A stretch of 64,000 bases of DNA, taken from the NCBI RefSeq assembly GCF_963855985.1, contig NC_087109.1:3988001-4052000 (forward strand), written 5' to 3'. Below are positions 45,636 through 56,928 of this stretch, piece after piece. Source of the stretch: Ostrinia nubilalis (Eukaryota; Arthropoda; Insecta; Lepidoptera; Crambidae). The notes under the pieces were generated by a model, which was given only the letters and a program-made list of their open reading frames with translations, was not told the DNA's origin and did no database searches. The first letter of the stretch is position 1; every line of letters begins with the position of its first letter. The position numbers and the translations under genes are program-made.

Positions 45636-45832
45636 TAGCTTTCCGCCCGCGGCTTCGCCCGCTTGGAATTTTGTCTGTCACAGAAAAACAATATCGCGCG
45701 CGTATTTGCTCACCGTTTAGACCTACCCTGGACTAAGTACGACAAACATTTTAAAACCAAAATCAGCTCAATCGGCCCAGCCGTTCTCGAGTTTTAATCA
45801 GACTAACGAACATCAATTCATTTTTATTTATA
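45636..45832 (-). mobile_element. Helitron-like repeat end ('tagctttccgcccgcggc')
   Basis: On the minus strand it ends with the 'gggcgaagccgcgggcgg' type motif and 'aaagcta'. Similar to 52235-52555; the body 'aaaatcagctcaatcggccc' is the usual companion. Confidence 0.55.
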
Positions 45833-46096
45833 CAGGGTGTTAGGTAAATGGGTATATGAGCCGACACTAGCCCATGTTAACATGGTCATATAAATGGTAT
45901 GGTGAAGTCAGAAAATTGATATCTTCATTTTAATTATTTTAATTTTCATACAAATCGGATTTTATAAAATTTATTTTGTATGAAAATTAAAAAAATAAAA
46001 ATGTTGATATCAAATTTCTGACTTCACCATACCATTTATATGACTATGTTAACATGGGCTAGAGTCGGCTCATATACCCATTTACCTAACACCCTG
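45833..46096. mobile_element. 264-bp hairpin MITE, TA duplication (copy 2)
   Basis: Same termini and same length as 5709-5972, flanked by TA (45831-45832, 46097-46098). It is nested at the edge of a Helitron-like repeat. Confidence 0.85.
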
Positions 46097-47369
46097 TATA
46101 GATTATGCATTTTAGCATTTTAATGTTTAAAATATATTTATTTAAATAAATAATGTTGGAAATTATTGAATTGTGTTGCAATTGTTGGAAGCTAGTAATA
46201 GTGTTCACGTCTTTTGATTATTTCTATAGTTGGCTTGTAGATATAGTATGATGTAGTATATTAAACGTCTCGAGGAAATGTATAGAAAGTCTGTGTTCAA
46301 ACTAAAATGCCAAAACCAAACAACTGTTGCAAAAATAGAAAATATGTACCATTTATTATGTTTTTAAAAACGAAAAATAAAATACTGAAAATGTCTGCTT
46401 CCATATAAAACTGACGAATTTTGTTACTTTTATAGTTGTGTCAGCATCCACAATCCATTTTATTTAAATAAATTAAGTAGATATAGATTATATTGTAGAT
46501 ATTTTATATTTAACTAGCTGACCCGGCGAACTTTGTTCCGCCTTAATGGCAATAAATAACGGGATAAAAAGTATCCTATGTCCTTCTCCTGGCTCTAAAC
46601 TACCTCCCTGACAATTTTCAGCTAAATCGGTTCAGCCGTTCTTGAGTTATAAGCGAAGTAACTAACACGACTTTCTTTTATATATATAGATAACGATTCC
46701 GTCCACACAACAAAGTGTATTTATAATAAGGGGTGCCATTATGACAACGATCATCCTATGTTTTTAGTAACTAACTCCAATAGTTCATTTATATCTCTGT
46801 CTCTTTCACTCTGCTAGGAAAGGGATCAAGAGCTAGATAGCTGCATAGAAGTGAAATTTATTTAATAAAAGACATCAAATGTTCCGGTAGATGCCGAATA
46901 ACTTCCGAATGTTCGTGGCATCTCCCCTCTTTAGTTGAATTGTAAGATATTGATAGAGATCTCCGATAGCTAGTCATAACTAGTCCTTATGTAAAATTTA
47001 CCACAATGTTTATAATATTAGTTGATTCAATAAACGTTAATTGTTTAATGAAATATTTGTATTGTTTAACCTTATTTACCACTTAACAAATCAGCTTACC
47101 TAAATTACCCAAAAATAACTTACAGCGCCTCTAGCGGTTACTTCGAGAATTATAATCTTACGCCCGTATTCACAAACGGTGAAGCAGCAAATCGAACGCA
47201 CAGCGTTGAATAGAACTTTGTGATTGGTTCGTGTGTCACCCTGCGTGTTCACGCGCACTGGGAGACCTCATTGTAATGTTTGTGAATACGGGTGTCAGTA
47301 TATTATTTTTGTTTGGGGTTAACATTTGGTAAATCTGAACTTGTCTTCAGGAATGTTTTTCTTTGTCTT
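46097..47369. other. No gene; one Helitron-like repeat
   Basis: 46514-46690 ('tagctgacccggcgaacttt' ... 'ggttcagccgttcttgagtt') is a common insect interspersed repeat. Possible polyadenylation signals for Cep89 (AATAAA at about 46146 and 46375) lie here but I cannot choose between them. Confidence 0.5.
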
Positions 47370-47490
47370 CATGGTCGCGGGAAGAGCCTGGATGCGGGCA
47401 GCGCAGGACCGTTCATTGTGGAAAACCTTGGGGGAGGCCTTTGTCCAGCAGTGGACGTCATTTGGCTGAAACGATCGAACGAACATGTCT
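47370..47490 (+). mobile_element. RTE-like 3' tail fragment, little decayed
   Basis: 'gtcgcgggaagagcctggat' through 'gtggacgtcatttggctgaa' and 'cgaacgaac'; the protein end [10 protein letters not shown] is intact. Confidence 0.8.
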
Positions 47491-47704
47491 TCGAAAAAGT
47501 GGAGTCTGGTCGCAGTCGCTCATACCAGCATCTTTCTGTGAAAGAAAGGGACAGATGATGACACCAGCCACCGGACCACGTATTATCGTTATCTCTTATC
47601 ACCAAACCTTCAGACCTTATTACATTTTCCTAACAAGTTGATTTGAAAGAAAAACTTAAAACAAGAGGAAGGTCGCCATATCAATTCTGAAAACAGTGCA
47701 CATA

Positions 47705-48000
47705 GTGTTGTAAAATTATCGATGATCAAACTATCGATAATTGACCATTGGACATTATAAACTATTCATGAAAGGTAACGTTATGGTATCTATTATAATA
47801 TCGCCATTCGGGTAAGAAGCAGTTCATATTAAGCTGTCGATAGTTCTTTATATAAATAGAGTAGGTACCAATAGTATCGATTAATATAAATGATATTGAT
47901 TAAACTATTGGCTATCTATAGCATCGACGCAATTAAGTATCGATCGATATTTGTTACTGTTTTTCAAGACTCAATAGTATCGATAGACTATCGATAATAT
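47705..48000. promoter_or_regulatory. Cluster of ATCGAT / TATCGATA motifs
   Basis: TATCGATA occurs exactly at 47732, 47978 and 47989, with further ATCGAT or TCGATA words near 47717, 47837, 47877 and 47938-47948. In flies TATCGATA is the DREF element and CGATA the BEAF-32 core. No gene start is visible next to it, so function is open. Confidence 0.45.
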
Positions 48001-48244
48001 TTATACTATGCTGGCTGCAACGCTTTTGCGGCCCACATATTTAAATTCTACGTTTTATCTCTGACGCTTTTGTATGGATGGAGGTGAGTATGATAAATGC
48101 AGTATTCTCTTGGTAATATTTGTAGAACATAGAATAATAATTGGGAAAATTACCGTGACATTTTGTTCCTCGCAGATTCGTGATCATTCGTGTGAATTTC
48201 GGCATGCCACTGAAAGACAGCCCCTACGGGGCCCATAATGTTCT

Positions 48245-48436
48245 AATGAGGGTTTTCGCGATTGAAAAATCCGCCAGATGGCAATACGTAGAGGCGAGGT
48301 CCAAATGCTGCATGATTGGTTAGTTTTGACATGACATTGACAGATATTATGTCAAAATCCACCAATCACGCAGCATTTGGACCTCGCGTCTACGTATTGC
48401 CATCTGGCGGATTTTTCTATCGCGTAAACCCTCATT
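48245..48436. mobile_element. Hairpin MITE 'aatgagggttttcgcg'
   Basis: Arms pair over about 75 bp including 'aaaatccgccagatggcaat' and 'gaggtccaaatgctgc'. Confidence 0.85.
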
Positions 48437-48479
48437 TTAAGTACATAACGGATGCAATAAAATATTGAGTATTGAGACA

Positions 48480-48915
48480 CGCGCTTGAAAGAATCGCGGG
48501 TTTGAATCGTGTCTCGCCGCGGCCGCTTTTGTGGTGAACCCATTTGTAACACTTGAAGGATATTATATTTATCTTACCCCGAGGGGTTAACTTGACTTGT
48601 GGGGATTAAATGACTTGATGAATTGATTTATTGGTAAATGGTTTTATCACGGAAGAAGTTGCCATTCCGTATGGTGACGGCAAAGTAGAATACATTTGTC
48701 ACCAACCTCTACTCTTCCCACGGGTGTCGTAAGAGGCGACTTAGGGACTACACATCAAACAGAGAACGGGCAGCAGCGCTCTCTGAAAAACATCAATCTT
48801 TTAAACTGCGATCTCCAACCCGCCTGCCAAGCGTGGAGATTATGGCAAAACCCTCCACTATAGTGGAGGAGGCTCATAGTCCAGCAGTGGACTGTAAAGG
48901 GCTGTTGATGATGAT
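48480..48915 (+). mobile_element. SINE body fragment followed by a non-LTR 3' end
   Basis: 48510-48605 matches the SINE body at 53035-53105 ('gtggtgaac', 'taccccgaggggttaac'). 48655-48915 has the familiar lepidopteran tail words 'ccgtatggtgacggcaaag', 'ggtgtcgtaagaggcgact' and 'gtccagcagtggactgtaaa', ending in GATGATGAT. Confidence 0.65.
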
Positions 48916-49319
48916 ATTGAAGTTGTTATTTAATTTTTAGCGTTAAGAGTCGCATCTCAAGTCAATTTTTCAAGTTATTTATGATATTGAAGTTGCCATT
49001 TAGGCAAGTACTCAATTTTTAAACGAATTTAACAGATTAGGTACAATTAATTAAGAAATGCTTTGCTGGTGATCAATAACCTGAGAATCGTGCTTAATTA
49101 TCCATCCGATTAAGGCCACAAGGGCAATGGATTAGCATGTTATTTAAATTATAGTTAATCTTTCGCTCTAATGGACGAGTATAAAATGCTATTAATTTTA
49201 TAACAAATCTCAATTCTCAATGAACGCCAGCTCATCGTCTTGATCTAAGGATTTTTTTCTGTCTTCTATTTCCATCATCTTTCGGTGGACCCTGAATACT
49301 TAAGTCCTTAGGATCGTAT
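48916..49319. other. No gene recognised
   Basis: AT-rich DNA with a short duplicated word 'gatattgaagttg' at 48915 and 48983. Confidence 0.5.
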
Positions 49320-49877
49320 CATACCAGAAAAGTTCTGGAGTGGCGACCAGAGGCCAGAAGACGTAGTGTGGGCAGGTCCATTAGGTGGATCGACGTGGTG
49401 AAGGTCGCAGGTAGCATCTGGATGCGGGCAGCGCTGGACCGGCCGTTGTGGAGATTCTTGGGGGAGGTCTTTGTCTAAGGCCCGGTTTCCACCAAGCTCC
49501 CAAGGCGGAGAAGTGACGGGCCGTAAATTTTTTCTATAGAATTTGACAGCAGCCGCGCGGCGCGGAACGAAGCAGTGCAGAGCGGAGAGAAGTGTAAATA
49601 AGTAATGAAATCTGATTGGTTAAGTATTCAAAACACTTCTCCGCTCCGCTCTGTTCTATTCCGCCTTGGTGGAAACCAGTGGGTCTAGACAAAGTGCAAA
49701 TTATAATCGCAAACCAGTCGAAAAGTGGTCGAAAAGCCCCTTTTTTGTATGGAGTTTTGACGGATTCGATTTTCGATTCGATCAAAAAGTGCGTTTTGTC
49801 TAGGGGGGCTAGCCTAAAACCTTAACTTTGTCTTTATTTTTTAGCAGTGGACGTCATCTGACTGAAACGAACGAACT
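49320..49877 (+). mobile_element. RTE-like 3' end interrupted by a MITE
   Basis: The family tail runs 49320-49480 to 'gaggtctttgtct' and resumes at about 49843 with 'agcagtggacgtcat' and 'gaacgaac'. Between lies an inverted-repeat element with 'ggtttccaccaagctcc' near 49488 and 'ccttggtggaaacc' ending near 49678. Confidence 0.75.
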
Positions 49878-50139
49878 TTTCATGTTTTTGTAAGGTGTCA
49901 AAATACCTATATTATTCACATGGAGATTAACATCAACTGAACAAACTAAATACCTAATTATTATTTGTTAAAACAGATGGTTTAAATAAAATTTTTGGTA
50001 CTATAAAATACATTGTAAAATAAACATGTTTTCGTCGAAAGCTTAGGTATTTTCTTTAGGGTTGCCATCCTGGCAATCACGGGACACTGCAGAAAATGTA
50101 TAAACTAGGTACCTATTGATCATCTGCCTGTTCATCACT
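49878..50139. other. No gene recognised
   Basis: Short AT-rich spacer; nothing supported. Confidence 0.4.
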
Positions 50140-50520
50140 TTCCAACAGGTGAGATGCAAGCCAAGAGCATCCTCGTTGTAAATAAAAACAATCGCTAAGT
50201 AGAAGTCTGGGCCAAGAGGGACGGAAGGCAGCCTTTTCTAAGCTCTACATTGTCGACATTCCACCAGTTTGCACTAAACGTTTCGTTAATATAACTCTTT
50301 TATAATGCGAACAGCTAGGGACTGGAATTCGCTGCCTGCTGCTGTATTTCCCGAAGACTACAATCCGGGCCTTTTCAAGGCGAGAGTGAATAGGCACTTA
50401 CCTACAGGGCAGATATGTACCATCCTAGACTGCATCTCCCTTAACACCAGGAGCGATTGCGGTCAAATACCTGCCTTGTTATCAATAAAAAAAAGCTAAT
50501 GTTTTTATGATACATGGACG
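50140..50520 (+). mobile_element. Jockey-like non-LTR 3' end (second family)
   Basis: The open part reads RTARDWNSLPAAVFPEDYNP and FKARVNRHL, the classic end of jockey/CR1-type reverse transcriptase ORFs, followed by a spacer and a poly(A)-like run at 50486-50495. Upstream coding text is shifted and stopped. Confidence 0.75.
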
Positions 50521-50829
50521 AACGATTTACAAAGAAAACTAAGTTCCACGACCTTTTAATTTTTCAGTCAATGCAAATTTTGTCATGTCGACTTAATGTT
50601 TAGGTGTGTTTACCTACTTTCTGTTTTAGTTTCTCCCAGTATATAAACAAGTACTACGATTTTTAAAATATCAACTTTACAAGGAAGAAAGAAGCAATGA
50701 ACATTTCACTTTACAAAGTCTAACTATCTGGTAAGTAGGTACCTGTGTAATAATTTATTTGTTTTTCGTGATATGTTGGCCCTTAATATGTAGTAATAAG
50801 TAACAATCCACTTCAGCTTGCTAATCCGT
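50521..50829. other. No gene recognised
   Basis: AT-rich spacer without visible structure. Confidence 0.4.
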
Positions 50830-50985
50830 CAGGCTATGTCAGCGACTTTAGTTCGTTTACGGATCTCCTCATTTCTGATTCGATCTCTGGTGGGCAGGGC
50901 ACATAGTACACAGAACTGACGGCCGGGCAGCAAGGTTCTGGAGTGGAGGCCACGTACCGGAAAACGTCCACCCACAAGGTGGACT
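50830..50985. mobile_element. Rearranged RTE-like fragments in opposite orientations
   Basis: 50835-50886 is minus-oriented family sequence ('ggatctcctcatttctgatt'), whereas 50890-50985 is plus-oriented ('gcagggcacata', 'gttctggagtgg'). They meet at about 50888. Confidence 0.65.
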
Positions 50986-50989
50986 GTTC

Positions 50990-51424
50990 GTTCGTTCGTT
51001 TCAGCCAAATGACGTCCACTGCTGGACAAAGGCCTCCCCCAAGGTTTTCCACAATGAACGGTCCTGCGCTGCCCGCATCCAGGCTCTTCCCGCGACCTTT
51101 ACCAGATCGTCGGTCCACCTAGTAGGAGGCCTGCCCACGCCACGTCTTCCAGCCCGTGGTCGCCACTCGAGAACTTTCCTGCCCCAACGGCCGGCTGCTC
51201 GGCTCGTAGAGATACGAGCTATGTGCCTCGCCCACTGCCACTTGATTTTAGCAATTCTGCGAGCTATGTCGGTTACTTTGGTTATCCTGCGGATCTCCTC
51301 ATTTCTGATTCGATCACGCAGGGAAACTCCGAGCATAGCCCGCTCCATCGCCCTTGTGACCTTGAGCCTTCTTATGAGGCCCATAGTAAGCGACCACGTC
51401 TCAGATCCGTATACCATCACTGGC
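50990..51424 (-). mobile_element. RTE-like non-LTR retrotransposon, 5'-truncated, young
   Basis: One minus-strand frame from [19 protein letters not shown] to [10 protein letters not shown] and stop is open over 139 codons. It differs from 33530-34104 by a few substitutions and a 15-bp insertion near 51190. The 3' end abuts CGTTCGTTCGTT, a short repeat probably made at insertion. Confidence 0.8.
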
Positions 51425-51434
51425 GTGGCGTGGC

Positions 51435-51570
51435 GTAAGGTGGACTGACGACCTCATAAAGGTAGCACGAAGGCGCTGGATGCAGGCCGCTACCAACCGG
51501 CCATCGTGGAAATCATTGGGGGAGGCCTATGATCAGCAGTGGAACGTCCTATGGCTGAAATTATGATGAT
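51435..51570 (+). mobile_element. RTE-like 3' tail of a second subfamily
   Basis: 'aaggtggactgacgacctca', 'ggatgcaggccgctaccaac', 'gatcagcagtgga' and a GATGATGATG tail. It meets the opposite-strand copy head to head. Confidence 0.75.
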
Positions 51571-52234
51571 GATGAAGTAACAGTTTGACTCTACCCTGCA
51601 ATGTTCTAACGAAACTAGGAACAACGTGGTGTGTCTGATGTCTCACCTGGGAATCAAAGGTAGAATCTCAGAATCGAGTTAGTCCAGCAACCACTGCAAC
51701 TGGGCCTCAGAGACTTGTAATAAGTTATACGAAGATCCAAAGTTTATTTAGCAGAATTCATTTAATTACGTGTGTATTTACGTCCAAATGTCTTTAAATT
51801 TTCACTCTCTTTAATGTAAAACGAACTGTTGTTAATTTACTAAGTATATCTTAACTAAGTAGGTATCGATTCAAATGTGTTGTAGAACTTTTTCTTTTAA
51901 AATGGGATTGGCGTATAAGATGATGTTAAAATGGTAATTGAAACTTGATGAGAGAGAGAGATTACTGTGAAGAATATGCATAGAAAATGTATTTAAACTA
52001 TCACCATTAAAAAGAAGTCAAGGAATTTCGTAGATAATGTTTGTTTTAACCATAGATAAATTTATCTATAAAGTAGTTAAACGAACATTGAAGGTAACTG
52101 GGACATGATTAGATACATAAAATAACATAGAGAAATTCCCCATTTCAAATGTGTAGGTACCATAATGTGGCACTCTACTCTGACTTTTTAAAATAACTTC
52201 TCATCTTAGAACAGTCAAGCAACGTTTAATTTAT
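51571..52234. other. No gene recognised
   Basis: AT-rich; a GAGAGAGAG run near 51950. Confidence 0.5.
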
Positions 52235-52560
52235 TCAGAAACTAGCTTTCCGCCCGCGGCTTCGCCCGCGTGGAATTTTGTTTGTCACAGAAAATCTTTA
52301 TCGCGCGCGTCCCTGTTTCAAAAACCGGGATAAAAACTATCCTATGTCCTTTCCCGGTTTTTATGGCGGTCAAGCTATAGATCCTGGCTACACAGGAGTT
52401 GCAGTGGTGGGAACGAGAGGTGGAAATAGTCCCGTCCTTTCCCGGGACTCAAACTATCTCTATGCCTTTCATCAAAATCGGTTCAGTGGTTTAGGCGTGA
52501 ATGCAAGACAGACAGACAGAGTTACTTTCACGTTTATAATATTAGTATAGATATAGATTA
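52235..52560 (-). mobile_element. Helitron-like repeat, longer copy
   Basis: Starts 'actagctttccgcccgcggc' and contains 'gggataaaaactatcctatg', 'ctacacaggagttgcagtgg' and 'catcaaaatcggttcagtgg', ending in TATAGAT repeats. A 90-codon frame inside is chance. Confidence 0.6.
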
Positions 52561-52647
52561 GTATAGATAGTATAGATAAATAATCTAAAAACTTTGGTTT
52601 GTCAAAGTATCATGCAATAAAATTACTTGGACTTGCCAAAAGAATTT

Positions 52648-52710
52648 TATGTACCCTCAGATCATAGAAGGGATCCCTTCCCTTCCTTTCTATGATCTGA
52701 GTGTGTACCT
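52648..52710. repeat. Short perfect hairpin
   Basis: 'ctcagatcatagaaggga' pairs with 'tttctatgatctgag' around a CCCTTCCC core. Confidence 0.7.
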
Positions 52711-52920
52711 AAGGCCCAGAATAGACGGTGAAACGCAACTGCAACGAAACTGCAACTGCTAGTTACTTTTGAGTTGCATCTAAGTTTCTGCCATAGCGTC
52801 CATTGAGAGACCACACATGACGCGACCACTTTGAAACTTTCAGTTTCAGTTTCATTCATAAGAATCATCAGAAAGTTGCAGTTTCGTTGCAGTTGCGTTT
52901 CACCGTCTGTTCTGGGCCTT
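52711..52920. mobile_element. Hairpin MITE 'aaggcccagaatagacgg'
   Basis: Arms of about 60 bp, including 'tgaaacgcaactgcaacgaa', pair almost perfectly. It directly follows another hairpin. Confidence 0.85.
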
Positions 52921-52962
52921 ACTCATACTTGAACTTGACAAACATCCATCTGCAATCTGAAA

Positions 52963-53109
52963 CGACGATAGCCGAACGGTGAAGGTGTCGGACTGGCCGA
53001 CTCGTGATCCAAGGAACGCGGGTTCGATCCTCGCTGTTGGACTATTGTGGTGAACGCACTCGTAACACATAATAATATTTAGCTTACCACGAGGGGTTAA
53101 CGGGATTCA
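52963..53109 (+). mobile_element. tRNA-derived SINE, second family
   Basis: A-box-like 'tagccgaacggtgaagg' and B-box 'gcgggttcgatcctcgc', then the body 'gtggtgaacgcactcgtaac' and 'taccacgaggggttaac'. The same body occurs at 48510-48605. Confidence 0.75.
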
Positions 53110-53190
53110 TCATCATCATTTAAGCCACAGTACGTCCACTGCTGAACATAGGCCTCCCCCAATCTTCCACATCACCCGGTTGGTTATTTA
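53110..53190 (-). mobile_element. RTE-like 3' tail fragment
   Basis: 'cgtccactgctgaacataggcc' type sequence after CATCATCATCAT is the complement of the family tail. Confidence 0.7.
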
Positions 53191-54487
53191 TTATTAGCTA
53201 ATATTCTTTGAAAACGAAACAGCAATTTTGGTAAAAATATTTTAGGGTTGGTGGTAATTTTCATTATCATAATAAATCTTTAGCTTCAAGTGGTACCTAT
53301 GTTTTTAGTAATTTTCAAAATGTAATGACGTAATATGAGTAACCGCAAAGAAAAACAAGGCCCTGAAAGACATTTCCTCGTCGGTATGCCTGAAGCGTTA
53401 TCAGTAAGGCTTTATAAAACGGATTGCGTACGCGCAGTGTCATTCGCTATCAGTTGTTTATGTGTTAATGAACGCCAGACAATTAATACAGCGGATCGCA
53501 AAGCCACGATTTTCAAGTGTTTGTGTTGTTCGTGTTGTGATTTTTAAAAGCAGTAAGTTTTTGTCTCATTTATTTGTGCGGAACAAAGGGTCCTTTCCCA
53601 CGGCAGTCCAGTTTTGCGGGATACAATAATGCAGGACACCGCAAAACTGTACCGGTCTTGTGTTCTTCTTCTGCTTCGCCTTATCCCGTTATGGTGTGAA
53701 CACACAAGACACAAGTTTAGTGTACCTATGTTTAAAATTCGAATTCTGAATTGGATCGGAGGGGGTAGGTTAAACGGAATCCTGCAAAATACGGGATGTA
53801 TTCGAATGAGCTTTAAGATTATGGAGATGCAATACGACAGTTTCAGAAAGTGCATTACTTAAAATTACTAGAAGAAAGTTTAGGTTTAGCTAGACCGGCC
53901 TTTAAGATTGTTGATAAAGTTTCAACATTTGAGTTCGATTAGCATCGCGATTGCCTTGCCTATATTAAAATAAACTACTCTACGAAGCTAACTTATGACT
54001 TTAACGAATCGAAAACTATTAGGAGGTATGTTATCGTACTTTCAAACTCTATCGATAAGTTTTTTTTAAAAGCTCAATTCCGGGCAGATTTTTCCCAAAT
54101 ACGGAAAGCTTGCTCTACAAAATTCGGGGTAGTTAGTAGAAATATTAGGATAAGGCGAGTTTAATTGTTCGAGTTGAATTAACAATTAATACTAAGTAAA
54201 ACATTTTTTGCAACTATTTTTCCTTTTCTAAACTGTAAAGTTACAATTAAGTAGAAAATTAGTAAAATTGCTTATCGGAAAATGAAAAATGCGAATAATC
54301 ATTACCATGACAAGAGCTAGAAAATATGAACTACTAAAACGTATTACCCGTACTTATGAGGTTAATTACTTTTAATACGATTTGTGATTATGTACGGGAA
54401 AACTAGGTATTAGGTACCTAATTAAACATATAACTCAGCTACAAATTAAAAACGTGAAAAGTTTTTTTGTCGATATACTAGGAAGGT
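53191..54487. other. No gene supported
   Basis: Short open stretches at 53335 (70 codons) and 53614 (82 codons) show no known motif, signal or splice context. 53580-53810 has weak internal inverted words only. Confidence 0.5.
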
Positions 54488-54610
54488 TCACAAGGTGGAC
54501 CGACGACCTCATAAAAGAAGCAGGAAGGGGCTGGATGCAGGCCACTACCAACCGGACAGTGTGGAAATCATTGGGGAAGGCTCATGTTCCTGTGACTGAA
54601 ATGACGATGA
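54488..54610 (+). mobile_element. RTE-like 3' tail of the second subfamily
   Basis: 'acaaggtggaccgacgacct', 'ctggatgcaggccactacca' and 'tcattggggaagg' as in 51435-51570; ends 'gaaatgacgatgatgg'. Confidence 0.7.
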
Positions 54611-55573
54611 TGGGATATTTTTTACTCCTTCACGTAAAAATTGCTAGATGTATTTTGATGAAACTGCGCAAGATGCCGTATATCCCTACCCAGTTAGGGT
54701 TATCGAAATATAGACTCAATAAAAGGCGCAGGTAGAAACTAAAGTAGTTGCTTCATTTGGTAGGCAGTATACCTACCAAATGAAGAAACCTACTTAGAAA
54801 TAAAAATCTATGAGCGCTACATTGAGCGCTATTGTTTCCTGCTTAGTAACTGAAAAGTTTGATAACACTTCTAAGTAAACGATTAAATAAAACTATCTGA
54901 TTTTGTCAGTTTATCAGATTAGTTTCTAGAAATCTACGTGTAATGTTTTTAATTTTGCAAGTAATGTCAATGTTGTCGATTAATTTTATCAGGATTGGCA
55001 ATTGGCACTGCTGAGGGACGCTTTTCGTCTGATAAAGACAATAAAATGATAAATTTGCTCCCACAGTAGGTTTTTACCCAAACTTTTAAAGACATTTTTC
55101 GGTAGAAATAAATAAGGTAGGCCAAGTACTTAATTGCTGAAAATACGATTAGTGTGCCAGCATTCTTAGTAAATAAGTTACTTGTTTTCTTTTTTTTTGG
55201 GAATTAAGAGAATATAGCAGTAAAACATATAGGACACTATTATACCTTATTACTATTGTGCCTTAAATAAAAAAGAAAAATAAAATACATTCTCATACAA
55301 GTTGTATTATTACAAGCCGTGAAGCCGACATTGTAGGTAGATCATTGTTTCAGGCGTTAACATTTTCAAGCTAATGAAATTAAACCAAATACCTACCACT
55401 ATAATTGTTAATTGCCGTCTGTTTAGCCAGGTGAACATACAACACATTCATATGCTAATCAAAATACGTAGGTTTGTATTCTCCTATTTACCTGATGTTA
55501 ATGCGCCTGCGTCGTACGTCAGATGAAATGTGTTTTCCTATGAAGAAAATTCCGGTGAACCCTATGCTGTATC
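54611..55573. other. No gene recognised
   Basis: AT-rich; a short inverted word 'tttggtaggcagtatacctaccaaa' type palindrome lies at about 54757-54782. Confidence 0.5.
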
Positions 55574-55720
55574 TTAGAGTAGGCGCACACTGGTGATTTT
55601 TAGTTGGCCGATAGTTGTGCCCGTTTTTAAATTGTATGAAGAATCGGCCAAATCGAATCGGCGTAGTGTGCGCACTCCCATACATGCCCATACTGATCAA
55701 CTGCCCGAGGTGAATTCTTT
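55574..55720. mobile_element. MITE, 'gagtaggcgcacac' family (partial copy 2)
   Basis: Shares 'agtaggcgcacac', 'ttttagttggccgatagttg' and 'gcgtagtgtgcgcactcc' with 19146-19320; the right end is lost. Confidence 0.75.
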
Positions 55721-56926
55721 TATTTAACTTTATTTCTGTAGTTCCATTATTGATTAACAAGAAATGTTCGTACCTATCTGCTTTCGCGTCGGTCCTATTG
55801 AGCCGTGTCGGTCAACTAAGACGGCTCATGTAAATTCTGACACAAGAGTGGTGACTTTGAGAACTAGGATAGTTTGTGAACTCTACCAGTGGATATCGTA
55901 AAAGGCACCTAATATGCGAACAACAGGCGTCCCCAGCCAAGCCGTCTGGCCACCGTGGGGAGTGTAGACCAACTCCTCCCTCCATTTGCCTCTGGTAGGG
56001 CCATACTCCTGCAGTGGAGACTTAATGATCCTGGCGATGAGTGTTCTTTATTAGGATCCAATCCACAAGATGCGATGTAGGAATTACTTATTATTCGTTT
56101 TCTAAACACGAGCAAGTTAATTTGTAGTTTATCTGCCGACAGATTGTATACAATTTTGAAGAAAGTAAACACGAAAATTAATAAGTAAAAGTTTGTCGTG
56201 ACCAATAAAACAGATTTAATTATGTTTTTCTTTACTTACCTATCTGTCACTTTGCACAACATTTTAATACAAATGATATCGCTATCGACTGATGATCTAG
56301 CTTTGGTATCATAATTAGCGTTAATAATATTAAAGAAATAATTTTAGAAAGTTAAAATTTGCCGCTATCAAGATTACATTTAATTTTGATAACTAAAAAT
56401 TGTAAACAGATTAAAAGTAGTTATTCAATAGTTGGGCATATTTATGATCAGTATGATTCATACATCACGTCAACTAAATTGAAACAGAATCGCCAAAATA
56501 ATTGTCTGAAGACTTTGCCCCAAGCATTTCAACGTAGGCTCTACACAAAACGGCGAATTCCCTTTAGCTTTGTTAAATACAAACTTTGGCCTTCACTGAT
56601 TGGGTTGATTGGCAGTTAAACTGAAGATGCAGGCTACACGGGAGTTGCAGTGGTGGGCACGAGGGCTGGAAATAGTCCCAAGTCCACCTTTGGAACTTCG
56701 AACTGTAACTTCGAACCTTAATTTTGAACTCCTCCTATGTTCTCCTGATTAATTTCGTTACGGGTCTAATGTCAATAACTTTCCCCCGGGACAAACTTGA
56801 CTTTTGCTGGTTGGGTTTTATTGGGGGTCATGTAGATCAGGAGTTGCAGCGGTGGTAGGAATAGTCCCGAGTTCACTTCCATTGTTTGTTTGCCAATTTG
56901 TTCCTTACAAATTCTATGACTTACAG
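55721..56926. other. No exon; scattered repeat pieces upstream of the CUB gene
   Basis: 56628-56685 and 56755-56870 carry words such as 'ctacacgggagttgcagtgg' and 'taatttcgttacgggtct', repeated at 57250-57415. The end (56915-56926, 'ctatgacttacag') looks like an acceptor of a 5' UTR intron. Confidence 0.5.
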
Positions 56927-56928
56927 AT

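Noticed and set aside
53335..53862. Two short open frames (70 and 82 codons)
   Set aside because: No signal peptide, motif or exon borders; nothing links them to a gene.
56359..56619. Open reading frame of 86 codons upstream of the CUB gene
   Set aside because: No motif or splice support, overlaps repeat pieces.
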